A stretch of DNA of 64,000 nucleotides from assembly GCA_009746045.1 (NCBI GenBank), contig RPFO01000050.1:1116381-1180380 (forward strand). The letters are read 5' to 3'. A model generated the notes under the pieces. That model saw nothing but the letters and a program-made list of their open reading frames with translations. It searched no databases and was not told the DNA's origin. The stretch is from Mesostigma viride (Eukaryota; Streptophyta; Mesostigmatophyceae; Mesostigmatales; Mesostigmataceae). Every line of letters begins with the position of its first letter. Position 1 is the first letter of the stretch. The translations under genes were made by a program, and so were the position numbers. Below, in pieces: positions 18,744 to 29,400 of the stretch.

Positions 18744-21700
18744 ATGGATGCTGATGAGAGTGGACTCATGGCAGATGAGGCCTGCCAGGTGGTAGGGGCT
18801 CCAGCAGTAACCCCTACTGACCGTAAAGCTGCCCCAGTGAGCAGCAGTAAAAGTGCCCCTGTTTGTGGCATTCCTATCCATGCCTGGAATAAAAAGAGTA
18901 CCCCAGAGGGAACTCTTCCTGTAAATAATACATGTGGATCTGCTCCTGGTTGTAGACAGATGCCACATGGTGTTGCCCAGGTGAGCAACGTATCTGTGAA
19001 CAATACATGTGGTGCAGCTCCTGTTTGTAGCCAAGCACCCATTGATATTGTTAACAGTCAAGCTCCTCAGAGCAATAATCCTTGTTATATTGATAATAAA
19101 AACTTGGACTCTTGCTCTGCCAGGAACGTGGATGCCCGTCCATGTCCTGAAGAGCCTGAGCCTAATGATTGTATTAATCTTAGGACTCTGGCTAAGAGTT
19201 TGCATGATGCCTGTGGCCATGGAAACAATGCCATTAGGCTTGTTCAAGCCATTAATAACAAGGCTCTCTGGCAGGCTTATCAAGATGTCAGAGAACATTG
19301 TGTGTGCCAATTGTGTGCTAACAAGCCTTCCAAACGTCATGCAAAGCATCCTGCAGATGGTAGGGGTAATCTACAAGCTGATATCCTCTACTTCACCAAT
19401 TACAGGCAATTGCCTTACTTGGTGGCTGTGGATGAATGGTCAGGCTACATTGGAATTGAACCTATGGCAGCAGGGGATGAGAATACTCTCCATGCCGCAG
19501 TTCTTGTTATTCTGCAGAAGTTTGCAGTTATTCATAAGCTGCAGATGGACTTGCAGTTTAACTGCCTGACCAAATACTCTGATCTGCCTTTCCTAAGGAT
19601 TGTGGGTCGTGAAGATCACCAAGCCCAAGGCAAGGTTGACAGATATATACAGGAGCTTAAGAAGTTGGTAATATCCGGGGACTATCCTGAGATGTTTAAA
19701 CCAACTTTTGCTGTCAGGTGTTTGGGTGCTGCAAAAGTGGAAAACACCATGAACAACCGTTTTCATACTATCAAGGTGCGTGGTGTTCCACGGCTGGTCT
19801 CACCTCGTGGACTAGCAGGTGGCCTCTACCCTGATGACATCATGCAGGCATGGAGTAAGCAGAGGTGGGCACAGTATGCTCATCTCTGTGAAAAGGATAA
19901 ACAGAGAGGAGAATCATTAAAATTTGAGGTGGGAGACCAGGTGATCTTCCACAAAGAAAATGCTCCTGGTAAACGTGGTTATTGGCAGGGTCCAGGGACC
20001 ATAACCTCAGTTGACCTGGAGATGAAAACTGCTGATGTGGTCTGGAATGGGACCACTTATCATCTGGCTTGGAATAGATTGAAGAGAGATCCAATGAACG
20101 TTCAAGAAAATCCCCTGGAAATTATGGCCCCTGAAGAGGCACTTGGATCTCCCAATCTTTCCTGTCCACCTTTGGCCAGTGAACAGGCTGGACTCCAACT
20201 ACCAGAAAGGGCGGCCTCCCATCAACTGGAGCCTACTACTCAGCAAGCTCAGCCTAAGACATTGACTGGGATATCACAGGATGATATGGATGAAGCTGAC
20301 TTGTTGGATAATAGGGTGTCTGATCAGCACCGGAAGCTCCGGCCGTTGGAACATGGGCTTGAGACCCCTGGGCAGGTGGATAACATATTTCAGTCTGAAC
20401 AGCCAAAGCTTGGATCCAATTACCCTGGTAATAAGCCATTGCCCTTGGAGACTGATGGGATTCCAGCCCAAGGAAGACAAGCTGAGGAGGGGTTGTCCAG
20501 GTTGAACACTCAGCTCGGCAAGAGAGGCAATCCTCAAGAGCTTCGGGATATTGTAAAGAAGCTCAAGCCCTCACTAAAGATTGCCAAAATAACTTCTCTT
20601 CTAGAGAAGGGCATGGACCTTGATGGCTTTGATGTGGATACCAAAGCAGAGGTCTCTGTCACCTCGCCCTTTAATGCTTTGCTGGATAAGTATTCCCTTG
20701 AACCCAGTCCATGGACTATTGTCCAAGACTTTGCGGGTAACACTGATCATCAAGTTCTTGGGAATATCACTATCCCATTCTTGGGTGAGTCTTTGACACT
20801 TTGTGTTGTTGATGGCTATAAGGGACCCACTCTCATTGGCCAGCCATTCTTGGTGACTCCCGGTGTTACCATTGTTGATGGCCCCAATAACACAAAGAGT
20901 CTCCTAAAAACCCATTGTGACCCAATTCCTCTGGAATCATTCAGATGTCTCTTGCCTCTTGAAATGTTCCAGAAGGCAAATTGGAAGACCGCCTGTGTCG
21001 GTTCAATAAAAGGAGCAGAATGGGGAAGGGATATACCCCCAGCTTCTGAGCTGGTAGAACCCGCCCAGCTCAGTGTGACTTCTCTTGGTCTCACAAAAAG
21101 GTCATTTGCTGCTCATAGCCCCATGTCCTTTGATGATGTAGACCTGGATTGTCACACTTTCGCTGGCCTTGAGGCCTGGCGAGTAGCATTGGCGCGTGCG
21201 CTCCAGGAGTGGCAAACGCTGGATGTTTTTGAAGGCATTTCAGAACCTCCACCCAATGCTCAAATGCTTCAGTTGCGTTTTGTATGCAAGATGAAGAGCA
21301 AGCTTGGTGAGCCTCCCATACCAAACGCACGTCCAGTCGTGACCCAGTTCCATGGTACTACAGACTTTGATAAGGAGGAGCTGTACACTCCTGGCCTGTC
21401 ACATCCTGTTCTCAGGCTTATTCTTAGTCTGTACCTTGGTGCTTTGGACTATGGCTTGGATTATGGAGCAGAAATTGATGACTTCACCAGGGCCTTTTTG
21501 CATGGTGATCCTCAGGTGGCCAGAGCCACTTGGCAAGCTCAAAGACCCTGTTGTGTTAAGACCCCAGCATGCTGGATAGCTGAAGTAGGTCATCCCTACA
21601 TGCAGCCTAAAGTGGGCTGGGAAGGACTGGTCAGCAGTCCAGTCATCTGGTATGAAACCATTGCTCCTGCCATCCAGGAGAGATGTCAGATGCAACAATC

Positions 21701-22673
21701 TCATCTTGCTTATTGTCTCTTTGTGGGGCAATCCAAAGGACAACCCACCTGGGCTACCTTACATGGAGATGATATGCAACGCATTGGTCCCAAGGGATGG
21801 TTGAATGAGACCTATAAAAGGCTCAATGACAAGTCCCCTATTGGTACCAGAGCATGGTTTAGTAAAAACAGCCAGGTACCTTACTGTGGCATTGGCTGTA
21901 CCCTTTTCCAGGATGACAAAGGATGGCATCTTAAGCTGCAATCGGCGAAGGGGTATAAAGAAAAAGTAATAACTCAGTTGCCCAAGAGAGTAACTGAGGA
22001 GAATGCCCCTACGGTTAAAGGTCAACTGGGTTGGCTGGCTGCCACAACTAACCCTGACCTGGCAGTACAGAGTAGGATGCCAGACTCTGTTGTTGTAGGA
22101 GAAGGAAGGAGGCGCCTGGAGAGCTGCCTCAATGAATCTCCTGACTTGGTGTTGTCCGGTGTAGACTGGCATGGGCGCATCATCATAGACGCCTACACAG
22201 ATGCTAGCCAAGAGTCTAGATCTGCCAACAAGATTGGTGCCAGAGCCGGATGCCTGATCACCATCAGGAATGAAGGCAAACAGCCCTCGTTGGTATACTG
22301 GTCCAGTAACCTTCAGAGGAGGCGGTTTGCTGGCATTGACACCGCTGAGTGCAGGGCATACGCCATGTGCATTCGCGATGCCATATACATAAGAGAGCTA
22401 CTCTTATGGTGTCTGAGTCAGATAAGACCTCAACCCGTGATTGATGTCAGGGTTTATTGTGATAATAAGCCCGTGGTCTCTTTTATCAAGAATGAGAGGG
22501 CCACTACTACTGACTTGGACTACCTTGTGGCAAAGGAGTTGTCCAGCCACTGTATAACCATACATCTGCCAGGACACTCAAATCCTGCTGATGCTATGAC
22601 CAAGCTTCCACGACTGGCCCTTAATGGGTACCAGTTGCTGCGGTCCATGATGGCTGGGAAACCCTTGTCATGA
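18744..22673 (+). CDS. Retrotransposon pol: integrase, protease-like, reverse transcriptase, RNase H
   Basis: 1309 residues. Order seen: Cys/Pro-rich N-terminus; zinc-binding HHCC (LHDACGH ... CVCQLC, about 150-190); integrase core (QADILYF; LQMDLQF; HQAQGKVDRYIQELKK, about 212-300); integrase C-terminal SH3-like domain (KFEVGDQVIFHKENAPGKRG, about 392-445); retropepsin-like domain (VDTKAEVSVTS ... GPTLIGQPFL, about 629-700); RT (FVCKMKSKLG; YGAEIDDFTRAFLHGD; LHGDDMQRIG at about 1007); RNase H (AYTDASQ; DTAECRAYAM; VYCDNKPVVSF; HLPGHSNPADAMTK, about 1145-1290). Ty1/copia relationship rests on integrase-before-RT and the copia-type RNase H tail. Oddities: protease-like domain after integrase, DTK for DTG, Asp for the integrase Glu, HGDD for YVDD. 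Confidence 0.92.
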   Translation: MDADESGLMADEACQVVGAPAVTPTDRKAAPVSSSKSAPVCGIPIHAWNKKSTPEGTLPVNNTCGSAPGCRQMPHGVAQVSNVSVNNTCGAAPVCSQAPIDIVNSQAPQSNNPCYIDNKNLDSCSARNVDARPCPEEPEPNDCINLRTLAKSLHDACGHGNNAIRLVQAINNKALWQAYQDVREHCVCQLCANKPSKRHAKHPADGRGNLQADILYFTNYRQLPYLVAVDEWSGYIGIEPMAAGDENTLHAAVLVILQKFAVIHKLQMDLQFNCLTKYSDLPFLRIVGREDHQAQGKVDRYIQELKKLVISGDYPEMFKPTFAVRCLGAAKVENTMNNRFHTIKVRGVPRLVSPRGLAGGLYPDDIMQAWSKQRWAQYAHLCEKDKQRGESLKFEVGDQVIFHKENAPGKRGYWQGPGTITSVDLEMKTADVVWNGTTYHLAWNRLKRDPMNVQENPLEIMAPEEALGSPNLSCPPLASEQAGLQLPERAASHQLEPTTQQAQPKTLTGISQDDMDEADLLDNRVSDQHRKLRPLEHGLETPGQVDNIFQSEQPKLGSNYPGNKPLPLETDGIPAQGRQAEEGLSRLNTQLGKRGNPQELRDIVKKLKPSLKIAKITSLLEKGMDLDGFDVDTKAEVSVTSPFNALLDKYSLEPSPWTIVQDFAGNTDHQVLGNITIPFLGESLTLCVVDGYKGPTLIGQPFLVTPGVTIVDGPNNTKSLLKTHCDPIPLESFRCLLPLEMFQKANWKTACVGSIKGAEWGRDIPPASELVEPAQLSVTSLGLTKRSFAAHSPMSFDDVDLDCHTFAGLEAWRVALARALQEWQTLDVFEGISEPPPNAQMLQLRFVCKMKSKLGEPPIPNARPVVTQFHGTTDFDKEELYTPGLSHPVLRLILSLYLGALDYGLDYGAEIDDFTRAFLHGDPQVARATWQAQRPCCVKTPACWIAEVGHPYMQPKVGWEGLVSSPVIWYETIAPAIQERCQMQQSHLAYCLFVGQSKGQPTWATLHGDDMQRIGPKGWLNETYKRLNDKSPIGTRAWFSKNSQVPYCGIGCTLFQDDKGWHLKLQSAKGYKEKVITQLPKRVTEENAPTVKGQLGWLAATTNPDLAVQSRMPDSVVVGEGRRRLESCLNESPDLVLSGVDWHGRIIIDAYTDASQESRSANKIGARAGCLITIRNEGKQPSLVYWSSNLQRRRFAGIDTAECRAYAMCIRDAIYIRELLLWCLSQIRPQPVIDVRVYCDNKPVVSFIKNERATTTDLDYLVAKELSSHCITIHLPGHSNPADAMTKLPRLALNGYQLLRSMMAGKPLS

Positions 22674-22925
22674 GGAGTAATCTGGGAGCCTGAGCCTAAT
22701 GCTCCTCCTGTAGGTTTTTATCCCCCTGGAGGTTTTGTCCTCTCTGGAGAAGAGGTTTTCCTTCAGATTTGGGTTTTCCCTACAGCAGGTTACACCAACC
22801 ATGCAATGATGAGATGCAAACTCCATAAGACCCAAGTGAGTCCCCATTGCCCACATATGTGAAAGTGAACTGGCCAGGTGCGGCCGAACATCAATGAATA
22901 CATCTAAGCCTTATCACTTTCACAA

Positions 22926-22941
22926 GGGAAAGAATGGCTGG
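22926..22941 (+). other. Probable polypurine tract
   Basis: GGGAAAGAATGGCTGG directly before the 3' LTR, the expected plus-strand primer position. 22674-22925 between pol and here holds no frame of note. Confidence 0.5.
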
Positions 22942-23423
22942 AGTTGGTTGGAGACCCATCTAGGGTCCACATGGGTCCTCAGAGATAGAGGATCTTGTAC
23001 AGATTACTACAATATACTTTATTGTAGTATTGGGCCAATGGCTGTACTTCACTAGTACTCGCCAATGGGATAACGCCACGTAGAATATGTGGGCGTCTCC
23101 CAGGCCTCCACGTCACCGGCTGGTCAAGGGCCGGTGTAGTACTGTCAATAGGACTGAGCCGACTATCGGCCTATTATGTATGCGCATCTGCCTTGGTACC
23201 TCCTAGAGGATTCTAGAAGTATCTAACACGCGGCATGCACTGAACTACACGGAATGCATGTCCACGTAGGATATTCAGCAAGACTGATGAAGGTGCCAAG
23301 CGCAATAGAATATATGCGCAACGAAGACGAATTATGCAGCAACGACAATAACGTATGAGAACAATAAACACAACGTTCATTTCATGCTTTCTGATTTACA
23401 TCGCATTCCATTTATTTGCAACT
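22942..23423 (+). repeat. 3' LTR
   Basis: 482 bp, same as the 5' LTR by eye; followed by the CATGA target duplication. Confidence 0.93.
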
Positions 23424-24826
23424 CATGATGCTGCACCGGCTCCGCGCCGCGCTGGACCCACACTTAGGTGAGTCTCAGATGGGTTTCCGTCACGTGGTCG
23501 TAACACTGTCATGGCTGCATGTGTTTGTCGCGCGCCGGTTGATGGAGGAGGTGTGTCGCCTTTAATTGCCCTGACAGTTTGCCGCTAGTCTTCATTTTTG
23601 TTGACTATATCAAGGCCTTCAGTGACACGGTCCTCTGGGAGGCTCTTTGGGCCATCCTAGCTCTGGATCGGGTACCACCAGCGTTTATTGCTGCCATTCG
23701 TCGACTGTATGAGGGCTCACAGGCAGCAGTGCGGACTGCGGAAGGCACCACCCCACCATTCCCCCTTCACCACCGTCGGGGTCTGGCAAGGTTGTGTCCT
23801 GTCCCCATATCTGTTCATTATTGTCGTGGATCACGTCATGCGCCGGGCACGTGGGCGCTTTACTGGGGTTCGAGCCTGCCTTGGACATCCTTAACGAGCG
23901 CGAGCATGGCGGGGTTAGCACTGGCTACCGCCTGGCCGACCTGATTTATGCGGATGACCACCCTCATCGCGCGATCCGAGCACATTCAGGCCTGGCTGGA
24001 CTGTCTGGGCTTGGAGGCGCGGGCGGTGGGGTTGGAGATTAGTGTCAAAACTGAGGCTCTGGTGATTGGGGCTTCCAGTCGCCCGCCGCTGCCACGGCTG
24101 CTAGACGGGACGGAGGTCCCGTTTCGTGATCGCTTTAAACTGCTGGGGAGCATGCTTCCTGACACCGCCGCCGATGTGGACACCCGCATCGGCCTGGCCT
24201 GGGCTCGGCATCATTCGCTCAAAACCTACTGGCACTCGAAGGCCCTTGGCGAGCACCGCAAGCGCATGCTCCTCAAGGTCCTGCATGGTCCTCACAGTGC
24301 TCACGAATGGCGCCGAGGCATGGACGCTCACGTACAGACACGCTGGCGGCCAAGCTAAACGGCACGGTAACCAGGATGCTCCGTCAGGCCCTGAATGTAG
24401 GGTTTTCCACGCATAGGTCTTTAGAATCTTTGTACCAGGGCATGCCTCGCATTTCGGACGAGATTAGACAGCGTAGGATAGCATTCCGGTAGGACATCTT
24501 GCTCGCACCAGCCAGGTTGACACCGCCCTTGGTCTGGCCGGCCTCCAGCGGCTTGGCCAGCCGGCCAGGGCGGCATATCCTGACGTACCTGGCCTGGCCC
24601 CAAGGACATTCCTAAGAAGGTAGGCAAACATGTCATGACCTACCCACAGCAGTTGATGGCTGACCTACTGGTCCCAGCGCAGTTTGAACATCGCATCCAC
24701 TCCCTCTCTCTTGCTTGGACTGCTATGCAGGACAATGAGAGGTGGAAGACCATTGTCCAGGCTCATACGCCCGCCCCTATGGGCAAGCCCCCTCCCCCCA
24801 AGCGGAAGGGGCGCTTTGCTGAGTAG
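23424..24826 (+). pseudogene. LINE copy C, reverse transcriptase core and C-terminus
   Basis: In shifting frames: MLHRLRAALDPHLGESQMGF, LVFIFVDYIKAFSDTVLWEA, AIRRLYEGSQAAVRT, GVWQGCVLSPYLFIIVVDHV, LADLIYADD, AWLDCLGLEARAVGLEISVK, FRDRFKLLGSMLPDTAADVD, and a C-terminal part ending GKPPPPKRKGRFAE at 24826. At least four frameshifts. This is the most complete copy of the family in the window and serves as reference for copies A and B. Confidence 0.88.
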
Positions 24827-25076
24827 AATAGGTAGGGTTTTCTAGATTAGATTAGCTTAGAGTTAGATTAGTTCGGTTTCGCGGCTTTGTCCCCCCCCCT
24901 ATCCACGATCCACGTGTGACCAAGTATGGCATTCATAGCGATTCGGGCCGCGGTGCCCACACCCCTGTAACTAGGACCTAGATAGCTTATACCATCCATT
25001 CCATCCCATGTTCCCCTCCCACTGAGGACTTATGCTCACGTGACGCAGTCACGTGTCTATTAATTAATTAATTAAT
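24827..25076 (+). other. LINE copy C 3' UTR, hairpin and TTAA tail
   Basis: Shared 3' UTR block (24905-25013), CACTGAGGACTTATG, hairpin CACGTGACGCAGTCACGTG at 25037-25055, tail of TTAA repeats. Confidence 0.85.
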
Positions 25077-25130
25077 CCATCCACGGGAATATGTGCTACA
25101 TGATCTCCCAACGGAGTCATGTTATAATTT

Positions 25131-25217
25131 AATTTAATTCCATCCCATTTCCCCCTCCCACTGAGGACTTATGCGCTCACATGACGCAGTCACGTGTCTG
25201 TTAATTAATTAATTAAT
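25131..25217 (+). repeat. Extra truncated LINE 3' end
   Basis: A second copy of the last 87 bp (CCATCCCATTT, CACTGAGGACTTATG, hairpin with one change, TTAA tail) directly downstream of copy C. Confidence 0.85.
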
Positions 25218-25489
25218 GGCTTGAGGATGCAGGCCGGGCTTCTGGGAGTATCTGTACTCCGGGCGCGGCCGCAAGATAGACAAGGAGAAATGGGCTGCCG
25301 TCTGCGATAAGCACCTTCCTGAGGGGCATGCTCCTGTTTTACCCCATGGGCCCCGCGGCCCATTGCTAGAATGCAGGGTAGAAGTCAGCAGGTGGAGCTT
25401 ATTGCCCAGGCTGAGGATAGCCGCTACACTACCGCTTCGTCTGCCATTACAGTAGAGGACAGCTCAGGTGAGGACTATATCCCCCTCTA
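25218..25489 (+). pseudogene. Unidentified coding remnant
   Basis: Plus strand reads YSGRGRKIDKEKWAAVCDKH, then LPEGHAPVLPHGPRG. After a frameshift near 25375 it reads AEDSRYTTASSAITVEDSSG and EDYIPL before a stop. Coding-like and acidic at the end; family not recognised, probably from a transposon. Confidence 0.35.
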
Positions 25490-26435
25490 GTGACTACTTA
25501 TGGTTGGGGCATGATGCAGATGATATTTGTAACTTTTGTGCAATTATCAGTTTCTAATGAGATTAGCACAGTACGCCGTGGCATGCCCATGCGCATGACA
25601 CGCAAGTGCTTACTACGTATTAAAAAGACCTGGCCACGTTCTTCTCCATGTACCGCCTGGGGCAACCAGGCATGCTACCTGCACCAAACGTTCACACCAC
25701 CCACTAGCGAAAACGCATGCACAGCTGCCCACCCGCCAGCTTGATTGGGAACGAGAGCGTCATGCGGGGCTTCTCATGCGCACACTACCACCTGATCTTC
25801 TGCCCGAGTGAACATCGGGACAAATACCTCTCAACAATTCTTACGAATCATGGTAAAAATGTAATGCGGTAGAAATTTTGTATGCCTCTTCTATGAAATG
25901 GCAACAAGGCCAAATAACGAAAGCCAAAGGTATACATACATGGTGTCGAATTCCCTCAACATTGACCTCACGAGAGGAGATTCCGAAAACCATATGGTCT
26001 GGTGACCAGAAGACCGGTCACTAATGGCACGAAAAATGCCGCCATCTTTGCTGTGCATGGCAAGCGTGAAAATTCAATCCGAGGGTTCGGGAGGTTGATG
26101 TACATGCCGGAAATGAATGGGTCCCTTCCAATTCTCGATCAGTCGCTGCTCACCATGATAGCCACGTACACCAAGACAACCAGGGCAAGGTAACAGCACT
26201 TTGTCAGCCATGAACACATCCTCACTTGCAGAAATGAGAGCACCCAAGAGTACCTAGAGGACAAATAGGCCTTGTTTGCGCGCGCAGGTACACAAAACCC
26301 CTCAAACACAACCATTTCTCGTCACAGCACTAGGGTTCGTAACTAATAACATCAAGTCAGGTTCAGCCATAGTGGAAACGGCGGTGCACACGACTTTCTA
26401 CAGATTCCGTCAGTGATGGCACAGAGCTGCTGCTT
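25490..26435. other. No gene confirmed
   Basis: Short frames only. A coding-like minus-strand stretch at about 25990-26120 (PFISGMYINLPNPRIEFSR) has no clear splice sites and may be chance. Confidence 0.3.
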
Positions 26436-29400
26436 TCAGGCAAGGTAGTGGAGGATATGTGGACGCAAGCAGTTTTCAGTGTTGGACAGCATTCGCCACG
26501 GATGAAGGAACTCATCCCACAGAATCAGCCACTAGAACACGTTCTCACACCGATCAACTACTACCAACACGATGATGCCCTTGGTATACGTGCGCGGGCG
26601 AGGCAAATGCACATGCACTGTTCGAACACAGACACACACACAGAGGGACCCGCACCCGGACACAAATACACAAACACACACTCACACACATGCATACACA
26701 CACGCAAACACACATGTAAACACACATGCAAACACACATGCATACACAGACAAACGCACACACGCCGAAACGCCCAAGCGCCCAAGCCCCCAAGCGCCGA
26801 AACGCCGAAACGCCCGAGCGCCTGAACGCCCGAATGCCCGAATGCCCGAACGCCCGAACGCCCGAACGCCCGAACGCCCAAGCGCCGAAACGCCGAAACG
26901 CCCGAACGGCCGAACGGCCGGACGGCCGGACGGCCGTACACCCGGACGCCCGAACGCCCAAACGCCCGAACGCCCGAACGCCCGAAAGCGCGAACACCCA
27001 AACGCCCGAACGCCCGAACGCCCGAACGCCCGAACGCCCGAACGCCCGAACGCCCAAAAGCGCGAACCCCCAAACGCCCGAACGCCCGAACGCCCAAACG
27101 CCCGAACGCCCGAACGCCCGAACGCCCGAACACCCCAACGCCCGAACGCCCGAACGCCCGAACGCCCGAACGCCCGAACGCCCGAACGCCCGAACGCCCG
27201 AACGCCCGAACGCCCGAACGCCCGAACGCCCGAACGCCCGAACGCCCGAACGCCCGAACGCCCCCACCCCCCCACCCCCTCACCCCCACACACCCACGAA
27301 CCCACAAACGCACAAACACAGACACACCCTCTGCCTGCATGCTCACCGCCGCTTCCCTCTTGGCGGTCTGGGCATCGATCCGTACCACCGGCACCCGGAT
27401 GGCATCCCGGTCCGGCCGCCCTTGCTTCTCCTTGAGCCTGAGCTGGAAATCCCGCCAGCTGTCCTCACCCTGGGGAGGTGCAAGTTGAAAAAGGCCAAGG
27501 CCCGGTTATTAGATTATCGTATTACTGAGTAATTGGGTCCTTGTGATATCAAGTTTTAGGGTTACTGACATTTCATTTCATCGGGTTCTTGGGTCATCAA
27601 ACTTCAAGTTTCTTGGGTTCTCGGGTTCGTGGATTTAAGGGTTTCGGGGGTATAGGTTTTCGGGTTATAAGGTTAGACACGAGGTTGATAGCAGAGTGGA
27701 CGTGTGCGCAGACAGCCACGCTAGGTCACGCAATGGCGTCGGCTTGCCTCTAATTGCACCTATTGGTCGTCTCATGAGTTATGAATGAGAGAACCGGCCC
27801 TGCATTCAGCAAGCGGAAGCACTAGCTGCGCAATAGCAGCACAACACCCTTAGCCCAGCCGATCCATAAAGAAATCCTGAAGCGATGCTAGCTGGGTCCC
27901 CTGGTCAATTAGCCATCCCCTTTCGTGGCTGGTTATACGAAGCATGTCCATGTTCCTCAGCAGCTGGAGGTATGGCATGGCATACAAGCAGCTGTCATAT
28001 CTTTTCATACAAGCCGCCGCGATCTTTAAATAGAAGCAGCTGTGATCTTTTCATAGAAGCAGCTGCCAACAATCTTTCCCATCCTGGATGTCCCCAGAAT
28101 ACAAATGTTTCCAGAGCGCAAGGCCAGCTTTGCCTTAGCAAGCATGGTCCTAGTCCCCATCAACAAGGAGGCTCAACGGCATGGGGTCCTAGTCCCCATC
28201 AACAAGCAGGCTCAACGGCATGGGGTCCTAGTCCCCATCAACAAGCAGGCTCAACGGCATGGGGTCCTAGTCCCCATGAACAAGCAGGCTCAACGGCATG
28301 AGGTCCTAGTCTCCATCAACAAGGAGGCTCAGCGGCATGGGGTCCTAGTCCCAACAAGGAGGCTCGATGTCAGCTCCTTGCCATCCCCCAGCACCCACCT
28401 GCGCCTGGGCAGCATGAGCTGCGGCTTGCAAGCCCGCCCGGAGTCGGCCAGGTACCTCCTTTACCACCTGACAGTGTACAGGGTGGGAAATTCAGGGGGA
28501 GGAGGCAGATAAGCACAGTTCAGGGGGAGGAGGCAGAGAAGCACAGTTCAGGGGGAGGAGGCAGATAAGCACAGTTCAGGGGGAGGAGGCAGATAAGCAC
28601 AGTTCAGGGGGAGGAGGCAGATAAGCACAGTTCAGGGGGAGGAGGCAGATAAGCACAGTTCAGGGGGAGGAGGCAGAGAAGCACAGTTCAGGGGGAGGAG
28701 GCAGATAAGCACAGTTCTGGGGGAGGAGGCAGATAAGCACAGTTCAGGGGAAGAAGGCTTGGCAGAGAACGTCAAGGCGCGCCAACAGGAGCCATCATTG
28801 TTGACAAAGTCCAGAGAGTGCCATTCCATACCCAGTGGCCATTCCTCACCCAGACATTCAATTGATTCAAGGCTGTCAGGATGCCAAGCACCCGCGACCA
28901 CGCGCTCGTAGCATGCAACTCTCTACACCGTACACCTTAAACCCAGCACCAGCGATCACATCGCAGTATTATAGAATAAGGCAGCGATAGGAGGGCAATG
29001 CTACAGTATTATGGAATAAGGCAGTACTATAGAATAAGGCAGCGAGAAGAGGGCAATATTACAGTATTATGGAATAAGGCAGCATTATGGACTAAGGCAG
29101 CGAGAAGAGAGCAATCTTCCCCACAGGCTCAAGGGAGCCGTACCACCACAAGCCTGTCCGTCCATCAAAGGTCACCGGGCCGTCTCCACGTACCACACGC
29201 GACGGTCTGGCTTTGCTTTTGTGCTTGGGGGGGGGGACAGCCGCCCGTTTCTGCGCCTGGAACGCGACACACAGAGGACGAGGGGATGCAGTTGTATGCG
29301 ATGGTGCAGGACAAGCCCACACCCACCTGGTATGAATATAACAGATATAGCTGACAGAGTAAACAATATACATAGCTGACAGAGTTTATTTTTATGGGGC

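Larger units (their letters stand above)
16969..23423 (+). mobile_element. Young, intact Ty1/copia-like LTR retrotransposon nested in LINE copy C
   Basis: Two 482-bp LTRs (16969-17450, 22942-23423) that look identical by eye, flanked by the 5-bp direct repeat CATGA (16964-16968, 23424-23428). Between them are intact gag and pol. Integrase precedes RT, the Ty1/copia order. The LTR ends are AGTTG...CAACT, so the terminal bases are AG/CT instead of TG/CA. Matching LTRs plus open frames indicate a very recent insertion. Confidence 0.95.

Noticed and set aside
26554-27532. Several long open frames on both strands (AFGRSGV-type and TPERPNAR-type proteins)
   Set aside because: All are readings of the 8-bp satellite, open in every frame by construction; only 27347-27469 on the minus strand has independent exon evidence.
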